Assembly: GCA_030435675.1 (NCBI GenBank)
Contig: CM059622.1
Span: 17,298,001 to 17,362,000, forward strand
Length of the DNA stretch: 64,000 bases
From: Steinernema hermaphroditum
Lineage: Eukaryota; Nematoda; Chromadorea; Rhabditida; Steinernematidae
Direction of reading: 5' to 3'
The position numbers and the translations under genes are program-made. Position 1 is the first letter of the stretch, and each line of letters begins with the position of its first letter. Positions 23,691-33,800 of the stretch are shown here, one piece after another. The notes beneath the pieces are model-generated. The model did not search any database, was not told the DNA's origin, and saw only the letters and a program-made list of their open reading frames with translations.

Positions 23691-25242
23691 ATGTACCGTC
23701 GGTGGATTGGAAACGACCGTATTCCCGAAGCACACGCTCGTGTCTCAGCGATTCTTTATCGCCGGAAGCGTGCTCCAGAGGAGGTAACCTCCAGCAACGA
23801 CTTCGTAACGATCCACGAGTCGTTCAAAATGTTGGACTTCCTCAACTGTCACTGGGCACTCTACTGTCTCGACCGAGACTATGCGCTTTTCGTTGAGCTG
23901 CCGTATCCGACGACCTTTTACGAGGCAAAGCGGTTCCCTTTCTGTTATGTCCCCTTCTTCGAGCAGGTGAGAAACTCTCGCCCATACAACGGTGCGGCCA
24001 AAAAGTTGTTTTTACACCTAAATAAGTGAGCAATCGGCCAGAATATTTACTATAAATAAGCATTGAATTTGCATATTACGATTCCGTTTCAATGCTGTCC
24101 GGACAAAAACACATTAAGTCTTTTCATTACAGGCCACCCGTGTCGCCTATGTGACCATCGATAGCTTAATCGCACACGGTAAGAAGCTCGCCGAGACGCC
24201 CCAACCGCGCACAGTCCTGTTCACAAACACTGCGCGCTGTGGAAGCACGCTCATGGCCCAGATGCTCTCCCTCCATGGCGTCTCTGTATGCTTCGCAGAA
24301 CCACATGTCCTAACCAATCTTTCATACCTTGCCAACGAAGGATACTACACTGAAGAGGTACCAACGGCCATCTTTTTAGCATGACAAGTTCCTTGCAGTT
24401 CCTTCGAAGAGTGATTCCCGCTGTTATCAACTTCTTCAGAAAAGACGTCCCCTCCAATCAGATCTGCATGATAAAGACGGCCTCCACAGAAACCCGTCTC
24501 GTCCCTCTCTTTGACGAAACCGTTCCTGACCTCACGCACATGTTCATGTGCCGCAAAAATGGTCTAACATCGGTGGAAAGACTCCTTCTGAGGTAGGCAC
24601 ATTCTTTCCAAGTGCATTTCTAGGAATCTGTTCAGAGACAAGACCATGCGTCCTGTGTTAGAAATATACAACTGGTTTCCCCACATCGCAGACATTATCA
24701 GTCTACGGTGTGCAGGGGACGGTGACTTCCTCCGGAAGCTCTATCCTCGGAACATCCTTGAGTGGGCAGCTATCGTCTACGGCGCCCCCTATTCTCACTA
24801 TCTGAAGAACAAAAAACACTACAAAGCGATTGCATGGTACCAAGATGTAGTGGAAAACGGGGAGAAGACGATTAGTGACCTGTTCGAAAAGGTAACAAAT
24901 CACGAAGTACTTAATGTTTATGGAATATTGCGATAGATCGGCATCCCTCTGGACTGTGTTCCCCAGGCACTTGAGCGATTGGAGCATGATTCGCAGGGTG
25001 GAACATGTATTAGTCGCAGTAACCAAGCTGGAGTGAAAGTATCCTCGGCCGAGGTGATCGAAGAACACAGAGATAGGCTGGAACACTTCGCTGTGGTTAT
25101 GGAGATTCCACAGGAGATGTTGTTGGGTGATGGGCCGTTGCGATGTGCTGTGTCATGTCGCGAATCTCATCCTTGTCAACATGGCTCACATGGGTTGACA
25201 TTTGCTATTACATATGCATCTTTCTGCTCTTGTTTTGATTGA
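23691..25242 (+). CDS. sulfotransferase-like P-loop protein, nematode family
   Basis: The exons are 23691-23966, 24133-24357, 24399-24592, 24624-24891 and 24937-25242, giving 422 residues. A P-loop-like motif TARCGSTLMAQMLSLHGV lies at about residues 123-140 (exon 2) and matches the 5'-phosphosulfate-binding loop of sulfotransferases, preceded by a hydrophobic strand (RTVLFT). FAEPHVLTNL follows, then MIKTASTETRLVPLF and HMFMCRKNGLTSVERLL, in the position of the second strand and PAPS-binding Arg/Ser segment. Such enzymes transfer sulfonate from PAPS, but the substrate cannot be read from sequence. ATTAG directly before the ATG may be a trans- or cis-splice acceptor. The exon 5 tail (Cys/His-rich) is the least certain part. 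Confidence 0.65.
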
Positions 25243-25441
25243 AAAAACCGACAAAAAGAAGCCAACTCGCTATCGATGCTCGTCATCGCTCACACTAATG
25301 AGAGAAGGAACTGACATATGAGACGTCTCATTTAAGTTAATTATGCGCAACTAGAAGTGAATTGGACACCAGGAAATGCAGGGTATGAGGTCAAAGAGTT
25401 TTGGTATGACGTTTATGCGAAACGGCACGTTATCAGAGTCT

Positions 25442-25903
25442 TCAGATTCCCTTTGCCCAAGGTGCCTGCCATCCACCAAACAGTCCTCCAATCTGCTTGC
25501 CAACACCCAGTAACATTCGTTCTGAGTTTGGAGCTCCCACAATTTGGATTCCAGTGGGAAGGCCGTTGTCGTCGAGCCCAGTGGGACATTGAAATACGGG
25601 AAGGGACAAAGCGTTCCAAACGCCCGTGTAGGCCACATTTTCGTTGGTCCACAAAGCGTATCCGTGGAAAGCAGGGGTATGCGCCCATGTGGGGAGAAGG
25701 AGAACGGCGTTTTCTCTTTCCAATATGCCGATGATCTTCTGCCGGAGTTTTTCAATCTTTTGGAAAATTTCGTCCTTTTCTTCCTCGCTCGGAGGATTCA
25801 GAGCGCCCCTGTAGATGAGGACGAGGAGGTTGAGAATATGATCGGAAAGCCGGAACAGAGCCTTTTCTATTTCGATGATTATCTTTGTTCCTTCCAGTTC
25901 ATT
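25442..25903 (-). CDS. distal alternative terminal exon of the amide hydrolase gene
   Basis: It enters through TGATGTTTAG and has exactly the same length (462 nt) and phase as the proximal last exon. It is intact: NELEGTKIIIEIEKALFRLS, then LRQKIIG, LERENAVLLLPTWAHTPAF, CPTGLDDNGLPTGIQIVG and APWAKGI before the stop. The two exons differ mostly by conservative changes. It may be used by alternative splicing, or be the remnant of a partial tandem gene duplication that is never spliced. Confidence 0.7.
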   Translation of the reverse strand, partial: NELEGTKIIIEIEKALFRLSDHILNLLVLIYRGALNPPSEEEKDEIFQKIEKLRQKIIGILERENAVLLLPTWAHTPAFHGYALWTNENVAYTGVWNALSLPVFQCPTGLDDNGLPTGIQIVGAPNSERMLLGVGKQIGGLFGGWQAPWAKGI

Positions 25904-28900
25904 CTAAACATCAGCAACCTGAATTATCAACGGCTATGCAATTGAAGAGATTTGAGACTTTAAAGAGCATCGATTTCGCGTTTTAACATGTGATTAACAA
26001 AAATATAGGGGCGTCTCATTTTTCGACTACCTTGATCTGTACATATACTAAGTGCTTCAAAAACAGTGAAGGAAGTCAAATACTTTATTTCAAAGTAAAT
26101 TAGAAAACCTCAGAAAAATTAAAGATCGAGCAGCTAATAAAAACAGATTTCTGCACATACAAGGTCAAACATGTAAGATTGATCGATGCGCCAGGTAGGC
26201 GATCTGCTGTAATTTTCAATTTTGGTCCCGCAAAAAAATCCTGATCTTATTGATTTGGTATAGGGTAAGTGGAAGATTTGCCTACCGCGGCGCTCGTAAC
26301 GGTGAATATCATTCGCGTCGTTCTTAGCGTTGCTTGTTTTACCGTACCCTTGTTAGTGAAGGTGGACTGCAAATCCGGCACACAAAACATCGGCATATTT
26401 ATCCAAAGAGTAATAGAGCGAAAAGTAATTCATACGGACAGCGTTCACACTCCCTTAGACCAAGGTGCCTGCCAACCACCATGCAACTCTCTGATGCGCC
26501 GTCCCACTTCCAGTAGAAGTTTTTCGGAGTTTGGCACTCCGACCACTTGAATTCCAGTCGGAAGACCGTTGTGGTCAAGACCAGTGGGACACTGGAAGGC
26601 CGGAAGGGAAAGAGCGTTCCAGATGCCGGTGTAGGCAACATCGTCGAACGCCCACACTGCATGACCGTGGTATTTAGGGGTGTGCGCCCAGGTGGGAAGG
26701 ATAAGCACAGCATTTTCCCTCTCCAATACGCCGATGATCTTCTCTCGGAGGCGATCTCGCCTCTGGAAGGTGGCTTCCTTCTCTTCTTCGCTGTGGGGAT
26801 TGATGCTGCCCTGGTAGGTCATGACGAGGAGATTGAAGAAATGGTCCGAGAGACGGAAGAGTGACTTGACGATTTCGATGAGAAGTTTCGAGCCGTCGAG
26901 GTCGTTCTGTAAAATGGGTTGCAGCCGAAGCAGAAAGTAGCCAAAGAATAAAGCAGGATTATAAAAGTGGTTAAGTTTAAAAAAAAAAGACCATCATAAA
27001 AAGGAAGTCTCCATTAGTCTCCAAATGCTGAACTATTGTGGAAATAGACGATCGTTAGGGTTGATGGTAGCTTATACCAGGACACGTATGACCACCCATA
27101 TCACTATACTACAAATACCTGGCAAGTGCAGTCAAGCTATTGTGGGTTCTACGGCTCTTTTTCGGGTGCCTATCATATCTGCATACTTCAGTTGGGTGTA
27201 GTGATAATTTCTGTTTCTCATTGGGCCTTTAATGGGCCCCTTGGGCCAACTGCAACAGAAAGAAATCAATATAACTCACTGTGGCCTCCTCCAAATACGA
27301 TACTTCTATGCGCAAAAGGAAACTACACTACTAGTGAGTAAGAAAATAAAAAATTATTTATCGACAGATTCTGATTTTACGATCCATGCCCAAACACACA
27401 TCCGAGTGGAACCCCTGAGCGCCGTGGGTTTGGATTCCGTTTTCTGCTTCCATGTGGCCTCGAGAGCTCTCCTAAGTGACTTCAATATATCGCCTCGTAA
27501 GAAACTGACACTCGTCCACAAGAAACATCAGATCGCGAAATGGAGGGATTCAGATCCGGTAAAAGTGGTGACCAAAAAGATTTACCCTCTCACCAAGCAC
27601 ATTCGTCCGAAGCCATATAGGGGTTTGAGTCAAATGTAGCGATAAATGTGTAAGCTGTTAGCCCAATTATCTACTCTATCGGTCAACAAATTTTCAACCT
27701 AAAACACAGCAGCGTTCAAAGTAACCAGCACCCAAAAAGTAATTAAAAGAGAATACTGCAAAATGACTGATGAGTTTCTCTGAGAGTGTTGAAAACAGTA
27801 ATGGGTTAAATCATGGGGGCAAGAATTCTCAAAAATCACTGTTTACAGTTCTGTGCAAATGTGTACCTTGTCCTTGCAGATAAAGTGAGCAGCCGGAGAA
27901 CCATCGCCAACGCCAGTCATCAACATATCCGTGGCGTCCTTCATTTCCAAGAACGAAATTCCTTGAGTGTTCAGTTTGTGCTCTTTCTCAAAGAATTCGA
28001 CAACTTCGTGCAGTTTCTCCTTCTGTGCTTCGGACAACGGTTCGGCGCCCGAATCCGTTGGAAGGCCTTCCATGTAGAAAATTTTGACATTACGAATGTC
28101 GACTTCTTCGTCGATGCGATTGTCTCTGAAGCCTTGAGGGTTGAATGCCTAAAGTTACGATCAAATTACAGGAGCAAATCGCATTTGAAAGGACTAACCT
28201 TGAGGCACAAAGGTATGTCTTCTATGTATCTAGCAATTGGTCCCACACAGAACATTTTGTTTCTGTACCCTTCTCCATTGAATCCTTCGGGAAGATGTCC
28301 CTGAGGTGGGACGAAATCGGTCGTCGCTTTGAGACCATAAACTCCGTTATGGAACGCAGGAATTCTAACCGATCCCCCGATATCACTTCCAATGCCAATC
28401 AACGATCCACAAGCGGAAACAAGCGCGCCCTCTCCTCCACTACTGCCACCTGGACACCGTCTGGAGTCATAGGGATTATTGGTCAGTCCGTAGATTGAGT
28501 TGTAGGTTTCAAAGGCCATAAGACACTCTGGGACATTGGTGATTCCGATCAGAATTCCTCCAGCTTGTCGTGTTCTAGAAGATCAATCAATGTTCAGAAG
28601 GGTTAGGAGATTATACTACCTCTTCACAACTTCAGCATCGTCTTTGCTAATCACTCCTTTTCTGACAACCATTCCCACCGTTATCACTCGATCTTTGACG
28701 TCCATGCTGTCTTTGACGGTAAAGGGAATCCCGTAAAGAGGCTTCTCTTCGGCCAATCTACGCACTTCATCGGATTCGGGACTCACAGATTCCATGAAGG
28801 AGTCGACCTTCTCCGCTTCCTCAACTGCTTCTTCGAAACAGTCGGCGACAAGGGCATTGATTATTGGATTCACTTCTTTGATCCGTCTGATGTACGCCTT

Positions 28901-29356
28901 GATGAGGTCGATCGATTTCAGCTGAAACTTTGGCATTAAACGTGGTGTTTCATAAGATCTCCCCTATCGGTTACACCACAATTCATGTCGATTTGCAACT
29001 ATCACTTGGAGAGGTTCCCTTGTAAAGTTCAACCAGTTATGTGCTGTGTTGCTAGAAAGTCTTGAAATCTAAGGGCTGCTACAAGCTTTTCTATAGGTAA
29101 ACGGCAAAATTGAAAAATTTTTGTATTCACAGTAACCAATACTAACCTCTTTCCGGCGAATTTTCTCCGCAGCTTCTGTTGCCGAAATCAACAGCAGCGG
29201 GTCCTTGACAGGAGGAACAACGCGCTTCTTTCGGAAGAAGTTCACATACTCGAATCCGAAATTCACAATTGGATAATAAAGGTTAGGGTATAGATATAAC
29301 AATGGGTAGAAGATTATATAAAGTGCGGCGACAAGTAAGTGAGCTATAGGGTCCAT
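25442..29356 (-). CDS. fatty-acid amide hydrolase (amidase signature family), with alternative last exons
   Basis: Shared exons are 29356-29147, 28921-28620, 28574-28199 and 28148-27867. Two interchangeable 462-nt last exons follow: 26906-26445 (proximal) and 25903-25442 (distal). Either gives 543 residues. The N-terminus carries a membrane segment (LLVAALYIIFYPLLYLY), as in FAAH. The amidase signature is complete: Lys in GIPFTVKDSMD, the cis-Ser in CPGGSSGGEGALV, and the nucleophile Ser in GIGSDIGGSVRIPAF. These form the Ser-Ser-Lys triad that hydrolyses N-acylethanolamides and related lipids. The C-terminal exon contains LPTWAHTP and CPTGLDHNGLPTGIQVVG, usual for the family. Both last exons are entered in phase 0 and end at equivalent positions in their own stop codons. 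Confidence 0.9.
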
Positions 29357-30152
29357 CTAAAACAGGCGGAAAAGTAGGAGAGCCTCTTGCAGCGCCTTGG
29401 TCTGTTTTCCTGAAAAGCATGTTCGTATTCTACTCAAACTTGCTGATGGGCGGTAAACAAGAAAAGGATTTCCAACGGCTTTGTGCTCACTTTACAGCGA
29501 CGCGGGTCCATCATAACACGTGGGCGCCTTCCTGTGGGCAAAACACGGAACGACGCGCAGTGGAAAGCTGTTCAAATGGATGGTCGAAGCCAACAAATGC
29601 CGTGGTATCACTTTCCACTGGTGTTGTGGCGTTTACTCGCCGCCGTTCTAAACTCGTTTTGGTCTCCGCGCCGACGATTGATGGGAAGTGGTTGACCCCA
29701 GATAAGAAGAATTATGTTGTTGACTTCTGATCAGAGTGGTTCCTGTTTTGCTGGTGTTATTAATAGGCGTCGCAACAGAGCTGAATTCTGAAACCAGCAT
29801 TTTCACAGTGGTGAAGGAATGAGGTATGGACGTGAAATAGGATGAGGCATGGTCTGAGGGCAGGATAAGCATGGGCGGGAATTGTGATAAGGCATGAAGT
29901 AGAGCAGAGATAAGTCATAGACGGAGCAGAAGGTGTGCATTGGATGGTGTACGAATAGGGAAGAGATTAGTTCATATTGAAGTCGAATCAGGAATCAGAC
30001 ATGAACCGGGCATAGGTTGAGGATAAGACGTCGAGCGGTGAAGAGACAGGGAAGGGATGGTCATGGATTGAGGCAGAGACGGTCACAGCTGGACCGACTC
30101 AGGGAACATTTATTAACATCATTGCGTAAACAGATGGCAAATGGAGAAAACT
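29357..30152. other. intergenic spacer with purine-rich degenerate repeats
   Basis: No exon is supported. From about 29800 to 30070 the plus strand is rich in GA and carries loose repeats of GGCATGA/GGATAAG type words. This is probably simple-sequence decay. Confidence 0.4.
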
Positions 30153-30550
30153 TTAAATTATACATGGCTGAATCATCTTTTCTTCAATCAACAAGCCTTC
30201 TTCTGCGTTCATTCGGAATCCATTCATCTTCTCGTAGTCTTCGGGGGTCATGTCAGCAAAATGATTGAGACCGATGGAGAAGCCTCTGCCATTGAATGAG
30301 CGAATAAAGAGTCTGCTCTGCATGAAGATCTTCTTGTGCACGTTTTCGTCTTGATCGTTTCTGTAGACCTTGTCTGCAAATATTTCTATATAGTAGGCAC
30401 GGAAATCAGTGACTTACGGTAAGTGGCCTTGAAAGTTTCCCAGTCTTCGTTGGCGTTCTCCGTGATTTCCATGCCTGTGGCGTCCTTGGGCGCAACTGAC
30501 ATGGCCGCAGCGGCTCCGAGGAGAAGGGCCACAAGAAGGAGTTTGTTCAT
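30153..30550 (-). CDS. stand-alone cathepsin propeptide inhibitor (I29) protein
   Basis: The two exons are 30550-30418 and 30373-30153, giving 117 residues. A signal peptide (MNKLLLVALLLGAAAAM) precedes DWETFKATY. The ERFNIN helix follows in modified form, with D-x3-H-x2-IF-x2-S-x3-I-x3-N in DENVHKKIFMQSRLFIRSFN. The GxNxFxD box is exact in GLNHFADMTPEDY. These are the two hallmarks of the cathepsin L-type propeptide. The protein stops about 25 residues after this box, with no peptidase domain, no active-site Cys and no room for one downstream. It would be a secreted I29 domain, similar in architecture to CTLA-2-type inhibitors of cysteine proteases. The multi-domain carboxypeptidase ends 308 bp upstream on the same strand. 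Confidence 0.82.
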
Positions 30551-30857
30551 TTGTGCAGCTTTGGTCGTTATGGTGATTTTCAGGTTCTTAGAAACCATTT
30601 ATGGAGTTAGAGCGATGCTATTTCACCGATTTGCGACGCCACGGTCAGGACAACTTCGGCAGACAGGGACCGTATTACTTGGTATGTGGATTTCAAAGTA
30701 CATCCTAGTTGTGACATGAAGCGTTTCACATTTGGAACGGGATTGGATGCATTCAAAATAGTTTCCAATCACTGTTCTCAAGTTCGCCAATAGCCTTTTA
30801 GGCCCCTGATCACACCTAATGTATCGGCTGCTACAATTAAATTTATTTTATTCCTTC

Positions 30858-33800
30858 TCAGAAAAAGCACTTAGCGATTAAGAGAACCATCAGACTCGCA
30901 GCTAAAGATCCGCTGTGGGTGGGGGATTGTTTTGTAGTCGGAGACGCTGTTGACGTGGGGGTCACCGTAGTAGAAGTAGTAGTAGTAGAAGTAGAAATAG
31001 TAGTAGGAAGGGTATGGGTCGTAGGAGAAACGGTGGATGGCTGGATTGTTCCTTGAGGAGCGTTCGTGAACGGCTAAAGGCGCACTGTTTTATACGATGG
31101 AGCACATCATCTTCTGAGAGTTAACCACGTGATGGAATAGGATGTGTAGAACTCCGTTGTATGGGAAATACATAAAAGGGTCTTTTTACAATACGCAAAT
31201 TGGCAAATCCGCCAAAAGGACACATTGTAGGAGATTACGATAATTTTCACTAAAAATCGGATGTTCGGATTTTCAATTTAGGCCTTACATTTCGGTTGTT
31301 ACGTGTATTTCCTATATTACCTCGGAAATCATTACCTGATACTGTTTCTTCAGCGGCTGCCTTTCAACACTGAATCCTGTTAGCGTGCTCATTGGAACGG
31401 GCTCGTTTTTCGTTGTGCTGTTTAGTGTGAACTTGACGAAATTGGTAACCAGCTGTAAGGCCGGTCCAGGTCGATCTCCCGCCGCTGTGTGACCAGCGCC
31501 TCTGAGGGAGGCAAACTCAATTCTTGTGCTTCCAATCTGGTAAGACTTCTGGTATCCCACAATTTGGGGTTCGAATTGCTCGCCAAGGGAGTAGGTCCAT
31601 GGCCGATGTTCTTGAACGACGTGGGCGTTTTTCGGAGTATAACTGTTAAAAAGATTCTCAACGAAGAGTTGGTTCTCGAACAATCCGCAGACCGTGTCCA
31701 CATCACCGGCGTAGAACATGATCTTGAAGTTTTCGGGCGCGTTGCTCAAGATATCCTTGTAGAGATCGGTCTCGTCAAGAACGTTCTGGCTGTAGTCACC
31801 AATGCAGTCCGGGCTAGCACTCCATGACTGAACATAGTCAGGAATGTGCAGAGCCTGACGGACTTCCGGCCAATCCAGGTAGTCCAAAGAGGCGGCCTCA
31901 TACGTGTAGCACATAAATCCCATGTCCGCGTCGCTGGAGTAGTAGTTGATCCTGGAAGGCTGGTTCACAAAGTTCTTCTTCGCCATCCGGCCTCTTTTCA
32001 GTCGTCGGGTCCTGCTTCGACGAGACTTAGGCAACTGAATGAATGAGAGAGGGTTGTCGTCCGGTGTCCAATCATAACAGTCTTGATAGAGGTTGTACGC
32101 ATCGTTGTAGTACGAGTTCCAGTCGCCATTGGCGTAAAGAGCGATTATGTTAGAGCATTCGGTCTTCACGGGATCGTCGAACGTCTTCGGAATGGCGTCT
32201 CCACTACCGTCAATGTCGACGAACTGGTCATAGTCGCAGTAGGCAGTGGCCAAACCGTCGGCGTTATTGCAGCAGTTCTTTAGGAAATCCCAGTCGTTCT
32301 TAGGCATCATGCCATGGAAGTAGAGGTAGTCGGGTAGGTAGCGAATGTTCTGTATGGCACTGACGTAGCCGTTCTCGGTGAACATTCCTTTCAAGTTGAA
32401 GTTGAGTTGGTCTTTCTAAAAGAAATATTTTAGAAGGGGTTCTTAATCAAAGCAGCGATGTGAAGAAGGCCGTCTAGCAATAATTCGGAATGGAGGAAAC
32501 AAAATCAGGGCGATCGCGGCGGAATCAACTGCATCGACAGCTACGTTATTCATTTTTTCACCATGTTCAGTCATAGATAGCCATGGGTCATCAGGCTGCC
32601 CATGGACCGTCACCGATCGCCATGGATAGCTGATAAACGCTTATTTGGTTGAACCTGATGGTCGTGATGTCCATTGCTATGTGTCCAGCTTATATACGAC
32701 TACTTACGTTATGAAGCATGCGCTGAATCAACGTAGGAACGTAGACTCCAGCATAAGACAGCCCTCCCACGTAGAACTCGTTATTCTGATTGGCACTGTT
32801 GTAGAGACTGTGTGCGTCGAAAAAGTCAACAACTGCCCACAGATTATCCCAGCTGGTCATGTCGTCGTTCTGAGTGCAGTTTTTGTCCACATCAGTGTCC
32901 TGGTAGGAGAAGCCCACTCCTCTTGGTGCTTCAATAAACAGCACGTTGTGAGCCTAAGTGAATTTGGTGTTATGAGACCATTTACTTATTCAGTACCTTA
33001 TTCCAAGAGAAGACGTTTTCGAAGAAGGTCTGGCCGTCGGGGTTAGGGAAGAACGGACCAACTTCGGTGAACATCGGCGTAAGACTCGACCCGCCCGGTC
33101 CTCCCTCGAAGTACAAGATGATCGGATCGGTGGAGGGATCGTTTTGGGATTCGACGAACCAGTAGTGAAGATAGACCCCGGGTGTCTTAGGCTTTAGGTA
33201 TCCAGAGAACTGACGGAAGTTGGGTACGAAAGTGAGGCCAGGAAGGTTGAAGATTTCGTCGGCAGTGCGGCGATCGACAGGAGGCGGTGTAGGAGGAACG
33301 AACTCCTTTAAAAGTGGTTTTGGGATGATCACGGGGAGCATCGTGCTGTAATCTTGGCTAGTTATGAAGTTATGGATCATCTGAAGAGCCGGTCCGGGGC
33401 GATCCATCGGAACCATGTGGCCGGAGCCCTTGACAGTGAGCTGGTCGAGGATCACATTGTGCTCGGTCAAGTTAAATCGCTTTTGATAGCCGCCGATTCG
33501 AGGAAGGTACCTAGATGACCGGTTTATGAAAGAAGTTGTGAACTGAACTCACGGGGCCTTTTCGTTTCCACTATTAAGGGTGTATTTCCATGGAGTTCTC
33601 TTCGTTCCTTCGACTCCCAGTTTTCCCATCAGACGTTCGATGAACCACTCGTCACCTAGAAACTGGCACACCATGTCCACATCGCCGTTGTAAATAAGCA
33701 TCTTCAATGGAAGCCCGAAATTGAAGATTTCTTCGAACGTGGGCGCCATATCGAGGTAGTTGTTCGTGTGATCATAGGCCAACGTTTGACTACACTGGAC

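Noticed and set aside
30905..31072. Tyr-rich alternative frame through the last carboxypeptidase exon
   Set aside because: The exon start in phase 0 after the preceding exon gives the Thr/Ser stalk and hydrophobic tail, which makes better biological sense.
31489..32283. Several plus-strand open frames over the carboxypeptidase
   Set aside because: Antisense shadows of exon 18.
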